Shown here in pieces: positions 44,510 to 55,136 of a stretch of DNA of 64,000 nt. The position numbers and the translations under genes are program-made. How positions within the stretch are numbered: the stretch's first letter is position 1; every line of letters starts with the position of its first letter. The notes below the pieces were generated by a model that saw nothing but the letters and a program-made list of their open reading frames with translations, made no database searches and was not told where the DNA came from. The stretch is from Hippopus hippopus (Eukaryota > Mollusca > Bivalvia > Cardiida > Cardiidae): contig OX328106.1 of the NCBI GenBank assembly GCA_946811185.2, forward strand, positions 47,008,311-47,072,310, given 5' to 3'.

Positions 44510-45336
44510 TTAAACCCTTTTCCATACATTCTCGAGTTTTAAACGACGTTCAAGAGGAAGGCTTCGGAAAACGAATTCGGGAGGGGGAGGAAATACTGGT
44601 TTTCAGCATTTTCCGTTTTCCCCACAATATTTTCTATCCTTTCAATGACCATGAGAAAAAAAAAACAATATTTATTTTGTCGTCTGCAAAATGCTTTGGT
44701 TTTGGACAAGGTCAAAATCCTGCCGTTTCGTAAAGAGGTAGCCTACCTTGCATTCACGTTGCTACTCCGCAGAACGGAATACAAGAAGTTTCCTTTCCAA
44801 AGTTTTTTTCTTCTTTGAGTGTTTAAAATAATTTAACTCTTTACCAAACGACAAAATTTTTGACTGGACCAAATTGAAAGCATTTGCAGACGACAAATTA
44901 AATGTTGCTAAATTAGTGATTTCTATCCTTGACAGGGTAGAAAACATTGTGGGAAAAGGAGAAAATGCTGGTTACCAGCATTTTCTCCTTTTCCCTCAAT
45001 GTTTTCAAAAGGCCCTTCATTCAGCGTCGTTAAAAGTTGGGATTGTGTGGTAAAGAGTTAAACAGTTTGGTAATGGGTAAAACCATTCCTTGACAAAAAC
45101 CGACTTTATAAAACCCTTTACCAAACAATCATGAGTCTTAAAGACCCTGAGAATGAAGCCTTTCGAAAACATTGTCCGAAAAGGAGTAAATGCTGGTAAG
45201 TAGCACTTTCTCCTTTTCTCACAATGTTGTTTACCCAATGTATGACTAGTTCCATCATTTGAGCCACATTTGAAATGTCGTCTGCAAATGCATTAAATTT
45301 GGAAAAGTCTACATCTTTTTCGTGTGGAAAAGGGGT
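44510..45336. mobile_element. Three T1 copies
   Basis: 44510-44742 (+, diverged), 44833-45061 (-, near consensus) and 45108-45336 (+). Confidence 0.85.
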
Positions 45337-45449
45337 GATCCTGCATTGAGCAGCTCTTGAAGAAAGATGGGAGTTGGTGTCGTGTCCCCTCTTCCGACGT
45401 GAAAACGACTTACTTCCCCTCTTATGTAAATTTTTTCCCTTACGTTATT

Positions 45450-46184
45450 AAGGCCGGTACACACAATAAGATTTTTCACATGAAATTAATCTCAGAGATT
45501 TTTGTATCATAATGCACTCTTACAAATTTTATGATACTCTTCTTACCTCTCGGGTTTCCCCGCCAGAATTATGCGTAGATGTAGACTAAGTGTTAAAACG
45601 GTCCTTACAGAGCAAGATGAAGTGATTGCGGCATTATGCATGAAAACTATTGCTATTGCATTGAAAACTTGGACGGACCATTCCTGGTGCGAAGATGTTG
45701 GACCAGGCAGGGATCTTAAACACCATATACGATCTCTGGACCAGGGTCCGTATTCACCAACCGCTTAGAACATTCTTAGTCTTATTCTCCAGATTTTTTT
45801 CCAAACGGTTTAGCCAATCAGAAGGAGAGTTACATTCAAATTTGGCAAATCTTGGAGAATAAGACAAAACACGTTCTTAATATTGGTTGATGAATATGGA
45901 CCCATTACGTGGAAAATACATTGTCTGCCATTTTTGTGTATCAGCAAGTGGCTTACTCAATGTTTATACAATTTACAGCATCAACAAATCTACAGGCAAC
46001 CCACCTTTCAGGAAATGCTAAGCTGTGATTGGATAATACTCCAATAAAAATCTTAGGAAATTGAGCATTGCTCTAAACCTAATGCAGTTGCATGATTCTC
46101 CAGAAAATCTTATATGTACACACAGTAAGATTTGTCTCAGATTCAATAATGTGAGATTAATCTTACTGTGTGTACCGAGCTTTA
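45450..46184. mobile_element. Non-autonomous DNA element with GGTACACACA ends
   Basis: Left GGCCGGTACACACAATAAGA and right TCTTACTGTGTGTACCGAGC are inverted ends. The right end repeats the motif internally (GTACACACAGTAAGATTTG). No frame is credible. A second MITE is nested at 45744-45903. Confidence 0.7.
45744..45903. mobile_element. 160-bp MITE with GGGTCCGTATTCACC ends
   Basis: Ends GGGTCCGTATTCACCAACCG and GGTTGATGAATATGGACCC, with inner arms TCTTATTCTCCAGA and TTGGAGAATAAGA also inverted. Confidence 0.78.
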
Positions 46185-46427
46185 CATGTAAATATTTGGG
46201 TTGCTCCAAAATTTGATTGTAAAGTAACGGGTTATAGCCCATAAAACAAGCAACGGGGGGAGGGGGGAAGACAGGGTGAAGGTCAGGTGTTTCTCACAGA
46301 TTCTCGCTCCCTGTGAAACTAGCTATCTATCACGCTGCCCAATCATATACAAATAATGCGAAATAAACATTCCATAAAGTATCCCAGAACCCTTGCCTCC
46401 TCACGTGCGAGCCTTAAATATTAACCC

Positions 46428-46652
46428 TTAACTCGTTATCAAACAACAAAATTTTAGACTGGTCCAAATTGAAAGCATTTACAGACGACAAATTAAAGAT
46501 GGCTCAAGTGGCAGAATTTGTCCTTGACAGAGTACAAAATGTGGAAATAGGAGAAAATACTGGTTACCAACATTTTCTCCTTTTCCCACAATGTTTTCAA
46601 AAGGCTTCCGTCAAAGGTTGTTAAAACCCGGGATTGTTCGGTAAAGAGTTAA
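46428..46652 (-). mobile_element. T1 copy
   Basis: TTAA-bounded; left palindrome arm shortened (AAAATGTGGAAATAGGAG). Confidence 0.88.
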
Positions 46653-46747
46653 CTGCTGAAAAACTTAAATGAAACTGTCCAGCTATTGAAAAAAAAAACA
46701 CACAAGTTTTGCGATTTTAGACTACTTTTTTTTGGGGGGGGGTAGCT

Positions 46748-46830
46748 CCTTATCGGACAGTGTAGATATTAGATCAGACTGCGCGTTCTGTGCTGTCTGA
46801 TCTTAATCTACACTGTCCGCAAAAGCGCAT
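46748..46830. repeat. T4 palindrome
   Basis: CGGACAGTGTAGATATTAGA and TCTTAATCTACACTGTCCG arms. Confidence 0.72.
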
Positions 46831-46911
46831 TAGCAGCCTAAGGGTTAAATCTACGTCGTAATAGAAGTTGGAGGTACATGAATCGAGGTGTCTGTGGTTG
46901 TGAGGTATAGC

Positions 46912-47403
46912 GCCGGTGTAATGCAGAGAAATGACCCTCCCCTACAAAATGACCCATGGGTCATTTCACTACGTAGAGGAATGGCCCGGGTCATTATGCT
47001 ACGTAGAGAAATGACCCCAGACTGTAGAGAAAGGACCCCCTCTAGTAGAAGTAGTTGCAGCAGCAGCTGTAGTAGTAGAAGAAGTAGTAGTAGTAGTAGA
47101 AACATCAGCAGCAACAACAATGTTAAGGCAAAAAGGGGGTAGTAGAAGTAGTAGTAGTAGTAATGGTAGTAGTAGTAATAGTAGTAGTAGTATCAGCATC
47201 AGCAGCAACAACAATGTTACAGGGGAAAAAAGGGGGGTCATTTCTCTACGGGGGTCCTTTCTTTTCATGAGGGGGTGATTCTACTACAGCTAGAGGGGGG
47301 TCATTTCTCTACGTAGAATAATGACCCGTGTCATTCCTCTACGTAGTGAAATGACCCATGGGTCATTTTGTAGGGGAGGGTCATTTCTCTGCATTACACC
47401 GGC
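46912..47403. mobile_element. Foldback element F2 with trinucleotide core
   Basis: Inverted ends GCCGGTGTAATGCAGAGAAA / TTTCTCTGCATTACACCGGC continue inward as repeats of GAAATGACCC and CTACGTAGAG, with ATGACCCATGGGTCAT palindromes on both sides. The centre (47040-47220) is (TAG)n/(AGC)n microsatellite. It seems inserted in a tRNA-like SINE head (GAGGTATAGC...TTGTACCCAGAAGG). Frames here encode poly-Leu or poly-Ser and are artefacts. Confidence 0.78.
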
Positions 47404-47540
47404 CTTGTACCCAGAAGGTCCCGAGTTCGATACACGGGACAGGGTGTCAACCTTGGGACTGTTCATAGGCCCACATATTCGGCGCGAATACTAGCGAAGT
47501 TTCCGGGAAGCCGAATCAAGAGAGATTAGTATAAGGTGTA
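47404..47540 (+). mobile_element. tRNA-headed SINE fragment
   Basis: B-box-like GAGTTCGATACAC, then GGACAGGGTGTCAACC; interrupted upstream by F2. Confidence 0.45.
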
Positions 47541-47571
47541 ACAATTTGTTTTTCTATCGTCGTAAAATAAA

Positions 47572-47833
47572 ATGAGTCGTGCTCTGGCAAAAGAGTACTT
47601 AATGCATCTCCGTGACGCATTATACCAAACACGTCAGCACAATATTTTGGATCCATAAATTCCTTTAAGTCTAACAACCGACTGAATCATGGGGTAGACT
47701 GGTCCTTTAAGCTACCAAAAGAAATTGACCTGTAGCATAAAGTTTCAGCCCAGGTCAGCTTGCGCGAATCGCGCACGCTGACCTGGTCGACACTTTTCGC
47801 ATATGCATTAAGCCCCCTTTTCACAGAGCATGG
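47572..47833. mobile_element. T2 MITE, complete
   Basis: TGAGTCGTGCTCTGGCAAAA and CACAGAGCATGGAAC ends; GCATCTCCGTGACGCATTAT internal. Confidence 0.85.
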
Positions 47834-47953
47834 AACATTAAAGTAATAAGTCAGAAGTGAAGTACTGAGGGGCGGGGCCATGTTGTGGTAAAACAAATGA
47901 TTGACAATGCAAAGGTTCTCAGCCTGGGCCTGGATTTTAAGCCCCGCCTACTG

Positions 47954-48843
47954 GTTTATCCTTTGCTACACAAATTTAAAATCCTGGAGAAGAAGGGATT
48001 TTGAAAAAAAAGTGGAAAAAAGAGAAAATGGTAGTAGCCAGTATTTCTCCATTTCCCACATGTTTTTTTTACCCTATCATAGAACATAAGCTCTTATGTA
48101 TGGTGGCAATTTCTGCCACGAGATACGATATAGCTATCATGATAATTTTACAAAACTATCGCGATAAATTAAAGTTTCCTGGAAATTTTATCGAGATTGT
48201 GAAAAGTTTCCTGAAAAAAGTATCACGATAAACTTAATACTTTAACGCAAAATTTCTCAATCGTGCACGAAGCTGACATGCAAGATAAAATTATCGTGAT
48301 AGTTCTACCTGTTTCTCGATATCTATAATAGAAAATTTATCATTTGGATGAACTCGGTAGTTTTTGACTTCACAAGACTGCAGTAAGTAAAAGTTCGAAT
48401 AATTAATAATTGTAGCTTAATTGGCAAATTTTGACAAGACCCAAAATGAACAGAAGTCTGTAAAATCACAAAGACGACTCGAAATGCCTCCTACGAACAT
48501 TTTAAAACCATTCAGGCAAAAGGAGAATTCATAAGGTTGTAGACGAAGATGTTCCGAAACCGTATCTAATTATCGATACCGTGAATGTCAGTTATGGGCA
48601 CGAAAGCAAAAAAACTCATGATAAAAGGTAGAATTATCGCGATATTTTTATCGTGAAAATTTTTACTATCTAGATAATATTTCCAGGAAACTTTATTTTA
48701 TCACGATAGTTTTCTAAAATTATCATGATAGCTATCTCGTATCTCGCGGCAGAAATATGCCACCATACTTATGGACCAATTTTTCGTCTGCAGATATTTT
48801 GTATTTGGACGAGTCCAACTTAGTCGTTTGGGAAAGGGTTAAT
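47954..48843 (+). mobile_element. T1 copy split by foldback F3
   Basis: Left part 47954-48098, right part 48768-48843 ending GGGAAAGGGTTAA. F3 lies between with a duplicated CTTATG. Confidence 0.82.
48099..48767. mobile_element. Foldback element F3 with 6-bp target duplication
   Basis: 669 bp. Ends TATGGTGGCAATTTCTGCC and GGCAGAAATATGCCACCATA are inverted over ~110 bp and contain TATCATGATAATTTTA and ACTATCGCGATAAA units. CTTATG flanks it directly at 48093-48098 and 48768-48773. The ~400-bp middle has no frame. Confidence 0.85.
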
Positions 48844-49071
48844 CCTCTACCACACAATCCGGACTTGTAACGACCCTGAGGTTGAGGGCTTTTGGAAACA
48901 AGATGGGAAAAGGAAACATGCTGGTAGACAGCATTTTCGTCTTTTTTCACAATGTTTTTACCCTTTCAGAGCCAAATATCATTACTTGATCCACATTTAA
49001 TTTGTCGTCAAAAAGTTAATTATGCTCTGGATGTGGAAAAGTACAAAATTTTGTTGTTTGCTACAAAAGTA
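48840..49071 (+). mobile_element. T1 copy sharing TTAA with previous
   Basis: TTAATCCTCTACCACACAAT start; right end decayed (GTTTGCTACAAAAG). Confidence 0.75.
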
Positions 49072-49458
49072 ACCCATACGAGAGGATGTGTTGTATTGAA
49101 CTGGTACGAAACTAAATGGTAGTCTCGTGTGTATCACCTGGACATCTAAGAGAACCAGGGTAGCTAATCGCAAAAAGAGCAAGTCTTGTGCCCATACTTC
49201 CTTGTGTCGATCCTCGCTATAGACTATTTCGCCCTCGCACGGTCCTCCCTTTGCATCATCATCGTGGTCATCATCGTCGTCGTGGAGGTTATATTATTTA
49301 ACATACTATTTGTAAATGATGTTTTTCAGACACATTGATGTGTTTTTCCGAATCCTTAACTAAAAAAAGACGTGTTAACAATACAGAAAGAATACTTTTG
49401 AAACATGCACGAAAACGGAGAATCCTACATTTAGACCGATAGTTTAGTGACTTATCAA
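49072..49458. other. Nothing recognised
   Basis: Contains a short ATC/GTC trinucleotide run at ~49255-49285; no gene seen. Confidence 0.4.
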
Positions 49459-49555
49459 TTTAATCCTCTATCACACAGTCGCGTGTTTGAACAACCCTTA
49501 CGAAGAAATCTGTTTTAAACACTGTGGGAAAATAGGAGAAAATGCTAGTAAATAT
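49459..49555 (+). mobile_element. T1 left half, truncated
   Basis: Stops at the first palindrome arm (GGAGAAAATGCTAGTAA). Confidence 0.65.
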
Positions 49556-49638
49556 ATAATTCTACAAGGACAGACTGTTTACCGGGTTTCACAGAACATG
49601 AACAGCACATAACATGAACAGCAAAGAACGTGATATTA

Positions 49639-49905
49639 TTTGGCTTGCAACACGCGAAAAGGGACATTCGGACATTTGCGTAAAGTGTCGTCTCGGATCA
49701 GCCTGCGCAGTCCGCGCAGGCTAATCCGAGACGGCTCTTTACGACTACATTAGATTTTGTGCTACAGTGGACTTGCGCAAAACAGAAAATTACATAAAAC
49801 GGAAAGTGTCGTTTCGGATTAGCCTGCGGGAACTGCGCAGGCTGATCCGAAACGACACTTTACGCAAATGTCCGAATGCCCCTTTTCGCGTGTTGCAGGC
49901 CATTT
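49639..49905. mobile_element. T3 MITE, copy 2
   Basis: TTGCAACACGCGAAAAGGG to CCCCTTTTCGCGTGTTGCA with both GC hairpins intact. Confidence 0.9.
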
Positions 49906-49949
49906 AGACTTGCATATTACATACATCACCATAACACCAGACGATACCA

Positions 49950-50157
49950 GTATTACTCTTTGTACAACTCAAAGCATTTACATACAAAACATGAAAATGC
50001 GACTCGAATGACTGAATTTGTCTTTGTTACGATACAGAGCATTTTGGGCAAAACGGAAAATGTTGTTTTCCAGTATTTTCTCCGTTTCTCGTGATGTTTT
50101 CATAAGCCCACTACTTCAGTTTCGTTGAAACACGAGCTTGTTTGGTAAAAGGGTTAA
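49950..50157 (-). mobile_element. T1 copy, left end lost
   Basis: AAACGG/CCGTTT in both palindrome arms where consensus has AAAGG: a mirrored change. Confidence 0.72.
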
Positions 50158-50697
50158 TTCCAAAGGTAGAGAACGAAGACCGGGGAAAGGGTTTAATAGT
50201 CAAAACAAACTGTTTAATGAACACCGACAGGGGGCCATTAGGGGTCACAGATAGCTCTGACAGTCTGGAATGTTCTTTTTAATTTAGTTAAGTGGGTCGA
50301 TGTTGATTGCCCCATACTGGGTCTTTGGAAACATTGTTATACAATATATGAGAGAAGGGGAGACAGCGGAAGAAGAAGAGAGAAAGAGAGAACTGTTCGC
50401 TTAAATGTGAATTTAATTTTTTTTTCTCTTGCAAAATGATTCAGTCGGATAGAGAGAGAGAGAGAGAGCTATTGTCATGTCATTGATGATTCAGTGTGTT
50501 AGCTTACATTTGAATTTGGCAGCACATTTTCTTTTTATTGCAATATGATGTGGTCGGTCAGAGAGATGGAGAGGAGAAAAAGCAGTTTGTTAATTTCCAA
50601 AAAAATATTTTCTACCGTATCAGAGAACTTAATGACGTCCGAAGCTGCATTCAGTGTAGGATAATCTTAATTTTTCTGTTGGGTAAGGGGGTTAATG
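50158..50697. other. Unassigned; T1 right-half fragment at end
   Basis: A (GA)n run lies at 50453-50469. 50570-50697 ends like a plus T1 (GGGTAAGGGGGTTAA). Nothing else was seen. Confidence 0.45.
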
Positions 50698-50844
50698 TTT
50701 TGCAAAAATCAGAATTCTCCAGCAACTTTAGAGTATGCAGTGTTAAAGTCGGCCATCATTAAAGGTCATTTTCTGATTTCCATATAGAAAAGGCGCATTG
50801 ACACCAAGTTAGCCATTAAAGAGATGAGGGGTAAGTAACACATA

Positions 50845-51105
50845 TTGCTTGCAACACGCGAAAAGGGGCATTCGGACATTTGCGTAAAGTGTCGTCTCGG
50901 ATGAGCCTGCGCAGTCCGCGCAGGCTCATCCGAGACGGCACTTTACGACTACATAAGATTTTGTGGTACAGTAGACTTTCTCAAAACAGAAAATTACATA
51001 AAAAACGGAAAGTGTCGTTTTGGATTAGCCTGCGCGGACTACGCAGGCTCATCCGAGACGACACTTTACGCAAATGTCCGAATGCCCCTTTTCGTGTGTT
51101 GCAAG
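50845..51105. mobile_element. T3 MITE, copy 3
   Basis: TTGCAACACGCGAAAAGGGG to CCCCTTTTCGTGTGTTGCAA; an overlapping 117-codon frame is repeat-derived. Confidence 0.9.
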
Positions 51106-51145
51106 ATTATTATTATTATTGCAACGTGTTTGTGAGTCAAATAAA

Positions 51146-51412
51146 TGAACCATGCTCTGGCAGAAGGGGGATTATTGTATCTCCGCGGTGCATTATAAAC
51201 CATGCAAGTCATCACATAATTATGGATGCATAAGATCCATTTTTGTTTAACAGCAAACTAAATAATGAAGTAAACGGGTCCTTTGACATGCAGAAATTGA
51301 CCAATAGCAGAAAGTATCGACTCGTATCAGTCAGCACGGACTGCACAGACTGACATGAATGGATGCCGTTTGACAATACGTTTAACCCATTTTCACAGCG
51401 CAGGGCTCAAAT
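51146..51412. mobile_element. T2 MITE copy
   Basis: TGAACCATGCTCTGGCAGAA start, GATGCATAAGATCC middle, decayed right end. Confidence 0.75.
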
Positions 51413-52124
51413 ACAGGCATGTATCTTCTCCATTTATCGCAGCTCTTTCATTGTATTCCTGCAATTACATGTCCAATCAGGTTATTACAATTTTCTGTAG
51501 ACTCACTTGTTTAGAAATATGTTATGAAAGTGCTGCAATTTCTTGCAAAAGCTGTCACATTTTTTGGTGTAGCTGAGTGTGCCGGCTTTTAACCTACTTT
51601 TTGGTACCGATCAAAAACGAATAAATAAAAATTTATGATTAGTCAAAAATGTAGACATGTTTACTCTATGGGTCCCTGCCTAATTGCAGGCAAGTTTACG
51701 TCTCTCTTTAACCCCTAAACTGATAAATAAATGAAAAGAAAATTTCCACTCAATAATTAAAAACCCCAAATATTGCGATTTCAAAACTGATTTCACCCAA
51801 AAGAAAATATCGTATCAGACAGTGTAGATCAATGATCAGACTGCACGTTTTGCAGTCTGATCGTGATCTACGCTTTCCGAAAAAGATTAGAGATATTTCT
51901 TGTTTCAAATAGCGATTTCTAAGGCACACAAATCCCGCTTCTTCTGTTTGACTTTTAGCACAGGAAAAATTTTTATCTGTTCAGTTCCAGCTTTACAAAT
52001 AAAAAACTTTTTTTGTTAAAATGTGAACCAAAAATAATATCATCTAAACGCATTTTCCTTTGGATTCTTTGTCAATGTAGTTTCTTTTAATCTTCTAAAA
52101 ACTTCATTTTAAATTATTCAACCT
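51413..52124. other. Unassigned; contains a T4 palindrome
   Basis: 51803-51880 is T4 (AGTGTAGATCAATGATCAGA / CTGATCGTGATCTACG). The rest shows nothing. Confidence 0.5.
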
Positions 52125-52475
52125 GTTAGTCTACCACACAATCCCAAGTTTTTACTACCTTGTGTAAGAAAGCTTTCGAAAACTATGTGGGAGAACGAGA
52201 TGTTAGTTTTCAGCATTTTTCTCTGTCCTACAATGTTTTCTAAATGTTGAAAGAAGACAACCACGAGCATCATGTTTTGAGAAATAATTAATTTGTCGTC
52301 AGCAGATGTATGTTTTTTTTTTGCGTCAGGTAAAAACCTTATTAAACAATCCTGAAGTTAAATGATCATCAACTTTTACAAATAACATAATGGAAAACAA
52401 CCGATTTCATGCTGTACACAGACATTGTTTACCAAGGGGCATAAAAAGTCACATTTTTAGGGGTAATTGGTTAAT
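52125..52475 (+). mobile_element. T1 copy and decayed T1
   Basis: 52125-52330 has recognisable ends. 52331-52475 keeps only a left end and a GATCATCAAC-type body. Confidence 0.55.
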
Positions 52476-52529
52476 CTCAAAGGGAATATGTATATCCTTC
52501 CATACCAGTTGATAAAGGTGTAAATTTAA

Positions 52530-52815
52530 GCACAAAGAACATCAGCTCTGGTGGTAGCAGATTTGTGAAGGTCATATCTCGGGCCACTGGAGGATGGTGG
52601 TCCGATCCCCTCGGCTGACCACCTGAAATTATTAAAAGGTCTTACGGTTGACATGTGGGGCCTAGGTCCCGTGTGACGATGCTATACACTGAGTACTTAA
52701 AGAACCAGGAGAGGGTTTTATCCTGTATAGATTCCCCGTAACATGAGTAACAGTCTTCTGCGGGCCTATATGAGCAATCGGTGGCGACGACAAATAAACG
52801 AAAAATCAATCAATT
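52530..52815 (+). mobile_element. S2 SINE
   Basis: Head with GGTCCGATCCCC, core GGCCTAGGTCCCGTGTGACG, GATGCTATACACTGAGTAC, then GCAATCGGTGGCGACGACAA and an ATCAATCAATTA tail. Same family as 54.1-54.7 kb, opposite strand. Confidence 0.75.
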
Positions 52816-53090
52816 AGCTTTGTCGGTAGCGTACGTAGGACTTGAGACCCAGAGGTGGCAGATTTGATATGTATCCCATCAAAATATTCTCTCTAAGGAT
52901 TTTCTCGCACTGCTGCGCATCGTTTGACGATGTTTAAGTGCTTACGTAGAAAAGCAGCCGGTGGCTTTGAAAGAATAATGTGTGAAGTATTGGTAAAACA
53001 CACTTAGGAAAAGCAAGGATAGTTGTAATGGCCGTCGTAATATACTAGTAACTGAAATAATATTGAAAACGGCGTTAAACACCATTTAAG
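52816..53090 (+). mobile_element. S1 SINE, full length
   Basis: GTCGGTAGCGTACGTAGGAC head, GCCGGTGGCTTTGAAAGAAT body, AATATTGAAAACGGCGTTAA tail. Confidence 0.78.
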
Positions 53091-53672
53091 TTATTGGGGG
53101 TGTTACCAAATGGGCCCGCAGAGCCCGGAGAATATACGTTTCCCCAAAATGGCTGACCAGAAGACAAACACAAACTAAGCAGCTTTGCTTAAAAACAACT
53201 AACGTACGATTGGTTCTTCCTTGAAATATATAAAGGATACTAATGATAACAAGAAAACAAAAGTATTAGGTCTAGTAGGATTTGTTCAGTTATAGTACAT
53301 TTGAGGATAAAAATTGAAACAATCGTAAACCTGCTTTCAGTCCGGTCATCTTGCGCACTTCGGTAAATTCCTGTTGCGAAAGGTGTCTCATGTGAGACAC
53401 CTGATATGGAAAAAAGTCCGATCCGACCTATTATATTTTGTTTATATATATATATATGGATATCAAAGCGTGTGACATTTTATGGACAAATGTTAAATTT
53501 TTACATAATTTTCAAACATTTAGGATCAAAAAGATGTCAACCCCCAAAAAAGTTAAACAACCAATTCGTGTACGAAAAGGATTGTCTCTATCAAATAATT
53601 TTGGTTGGGTGTTTATAAGCGCCACTGAGAGACTTTTAGAAGAATCTATATTCAAAGCATTTGCAGACGATC
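53091..53672. other. Unassigned; one short hairpin
   Basis: A hairpin AGGTGTCTCA-TG-TGAGACACCT is at ~53380-53401, a (TA)n run at 53443 and a TATATAAAGG box at ~53226. An upstream non-coding exon of the zinc-finger gene could be here but is not demonstrable. Confidence 0.3.
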
Positions 53673-53935
53673 AATTCTTTACCATACAACACAGTTTCTG
53701 TCTTGTCCAAATTGAAAGCATTCAAAGACAATAACTTATATGTGACCCAGATGATGGGAAAACAGTGTTGGAAAAGGAGAAAACTGGTATAGTAGAGTGT
53801 CCTTTTACCACAATGTTGTCATAAGCCTTCTTTATTGGGTCATTTAAACTCATGATTGTTTGGTAAAGGGTTAATTATATGTCACTAAGAAGATAGAATT
53901 TGTCTTTGATGAAGTAAAAACATTGTGAAGTATTC
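53673..53935 (-). mobile_element. T1 copy and fragment
   Basis: 53673-53874 ends GGTAAAGGGTTAA; its palindrome is shortened. 53875-53935 is a further left-half fragment. Confidence 0.65.
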
Positions 53936-54116
53936 AACCGATACAATGTCTGAACATATTCACGAGGACCAGCAAGTCACAAGTGAAAGCAAATGAGGCA
54001 AGCCAGACAAACATGGCAAAACCGCTTAAGTAGGGCATTTAATGCAGATAAATTTACTGAGACTTGTTATTTCAATAGAATTTCTGAGCTGTGCTGATTT
54101 TCGTTCATTTATTTTC

Positions 54117-54412
54117 ACCAGTGGTTGCCCATATGGGCGATGCCCCTGGAAGACTTAGTTTTGTTACTGGGGAATGTGCAGGATAGAGGATGAAACCCAT
54201 CCTAAGTTATGCCTGGTTCTTTAAAGTGCTCAGTGTATGGAACCGTCACACAGGACCTAGGTTTAACATCTTATCCGAAAGACTTCAGTTATTTTATGTG
54301 GCCAGCTGTAGGGATCGTACCTAAACCCTCAAGTGGCCCAGGATTTGGTATTCTCATGCTCTACCAGGTAACCTGTTGGGGCTGCTCTTTAAATAAAATT
54401 ACTTGAATTGAG
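54117..54412 (-). mobile_element. S2 SINE, copy with decayed head
   Basis: Minus strand: GGTACGATCCCTACAGCTGG head remnant, AACCTAGGTCCTGTGTGACG, CCATATGGGCAACCACTGG. Confidence 0.75.
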
Positions 54413-54423
54413 TTTGTGTTTAT

Positions 54424-54689
54424 CATCGCCACCGGTTGCCCATATGGGCAATGCCCCCCTGATGGCTGTTAGTATTGTTACGGGGGATAGTGCTGATACA
54501 GGACGAAACCCATCCTAAGCTACGCCTGGGTCTTTAACGTGCTCGGTGTATAGCACTGTCAAACGGGACCTCGGTTTAACATCTCATCCAAAAGACTATT
54601 AGTAATTTTAGATGGCCAGCCATGAGAATCGAACCCACACCCTCAAGTTCACGAGTCCTACGCTCTACCAACTGAGCTATACGGGCTGG
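54424..54689 (-). mobile_element. S2 SINE, intact tRNA-like promoter
   Basis: Minus strand: A box TAGCTCAGTTGGTAGAG (rc of 54663-54679) and B box GGTTCGATTCTC (rc of 54624-54635) form a well-preserved tRNA-like head. It is followed by GATGTTAAACCGAGGTCCCG and GCCCATATGGGCAACCGG. The head is complete enough for Pol III; I do not call it a tRNA gene because it leads into SINE body. Confidence 0.82.
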
Positions 54690-54879
54690 TCTAGAAAAAA
54701 AAATATGCTTGAGCCTCCTGTATGTACTCAAGTACCTGGCACTTAACATTTTGCCTAAAGTCTCTCATTTCCATCGATTAAGGGGATGTAATTGGTCATA
54801 ACAAGGTGTTTACAATTGTAGTGGAGAAGATTTTAAAAACAAGAACTGTACATGATATTTTATATATAGAATAATAAAA

Positions 54880-55101
54880 CCATTAACAAACAACAAAATT
54901 CGAGACTTGCCCAAGTTGAAGGCTTTTGCATATGACAAAATGACTATAACTCAAAAATAGAAATCACCTTAGAAAGGGTAGAAAACATTGTGGGAAAAGG
55001 AGAAAGTGCTGGATACTAGTATTTTATTCTTTTCCCATAATGTTTTCAAAAGGTCTTTTCCATGGGATTGTTTAAACTCGGGATTGTGTGAAAAAGGTAG
55101 C
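54880..55101 (-). mobile_element. T1 copy just upstream of the zinc-finger exon
   Basis: Ends 32 bp before the splice acceptor; GGAGAAAGTGCTGGATACT core. Confidence 0.78.
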
Positions 55102-55112
55102 CTTAAGTACTT

Positions 55113-55133
55113 TCTTAACGTACTGTTTTTCAG
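55113..55133 (+). promoter_or_regulatory. Splice acceptor of the zinc-finger exon
   Basis: Branch-like CTTAAC, then TACTGTTTTTCAG ending at 55133, three bases before the ATG. This implies an upstream non-coding exon. Confidence 0.65.
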
Positions 55134-55136
55134 AAA

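Noticed and set aside
46851..47268. Poly-Leu and poly-Ser frames
   Set aside because: Products of the trinucleotide core of foldback F2.
54424..54689. Genuine tRNA gene
   Set aside because: A and B boxes are good, but the sequence runs into S2 SINE body and no complete cloverleaf with acceptor stem was traced.
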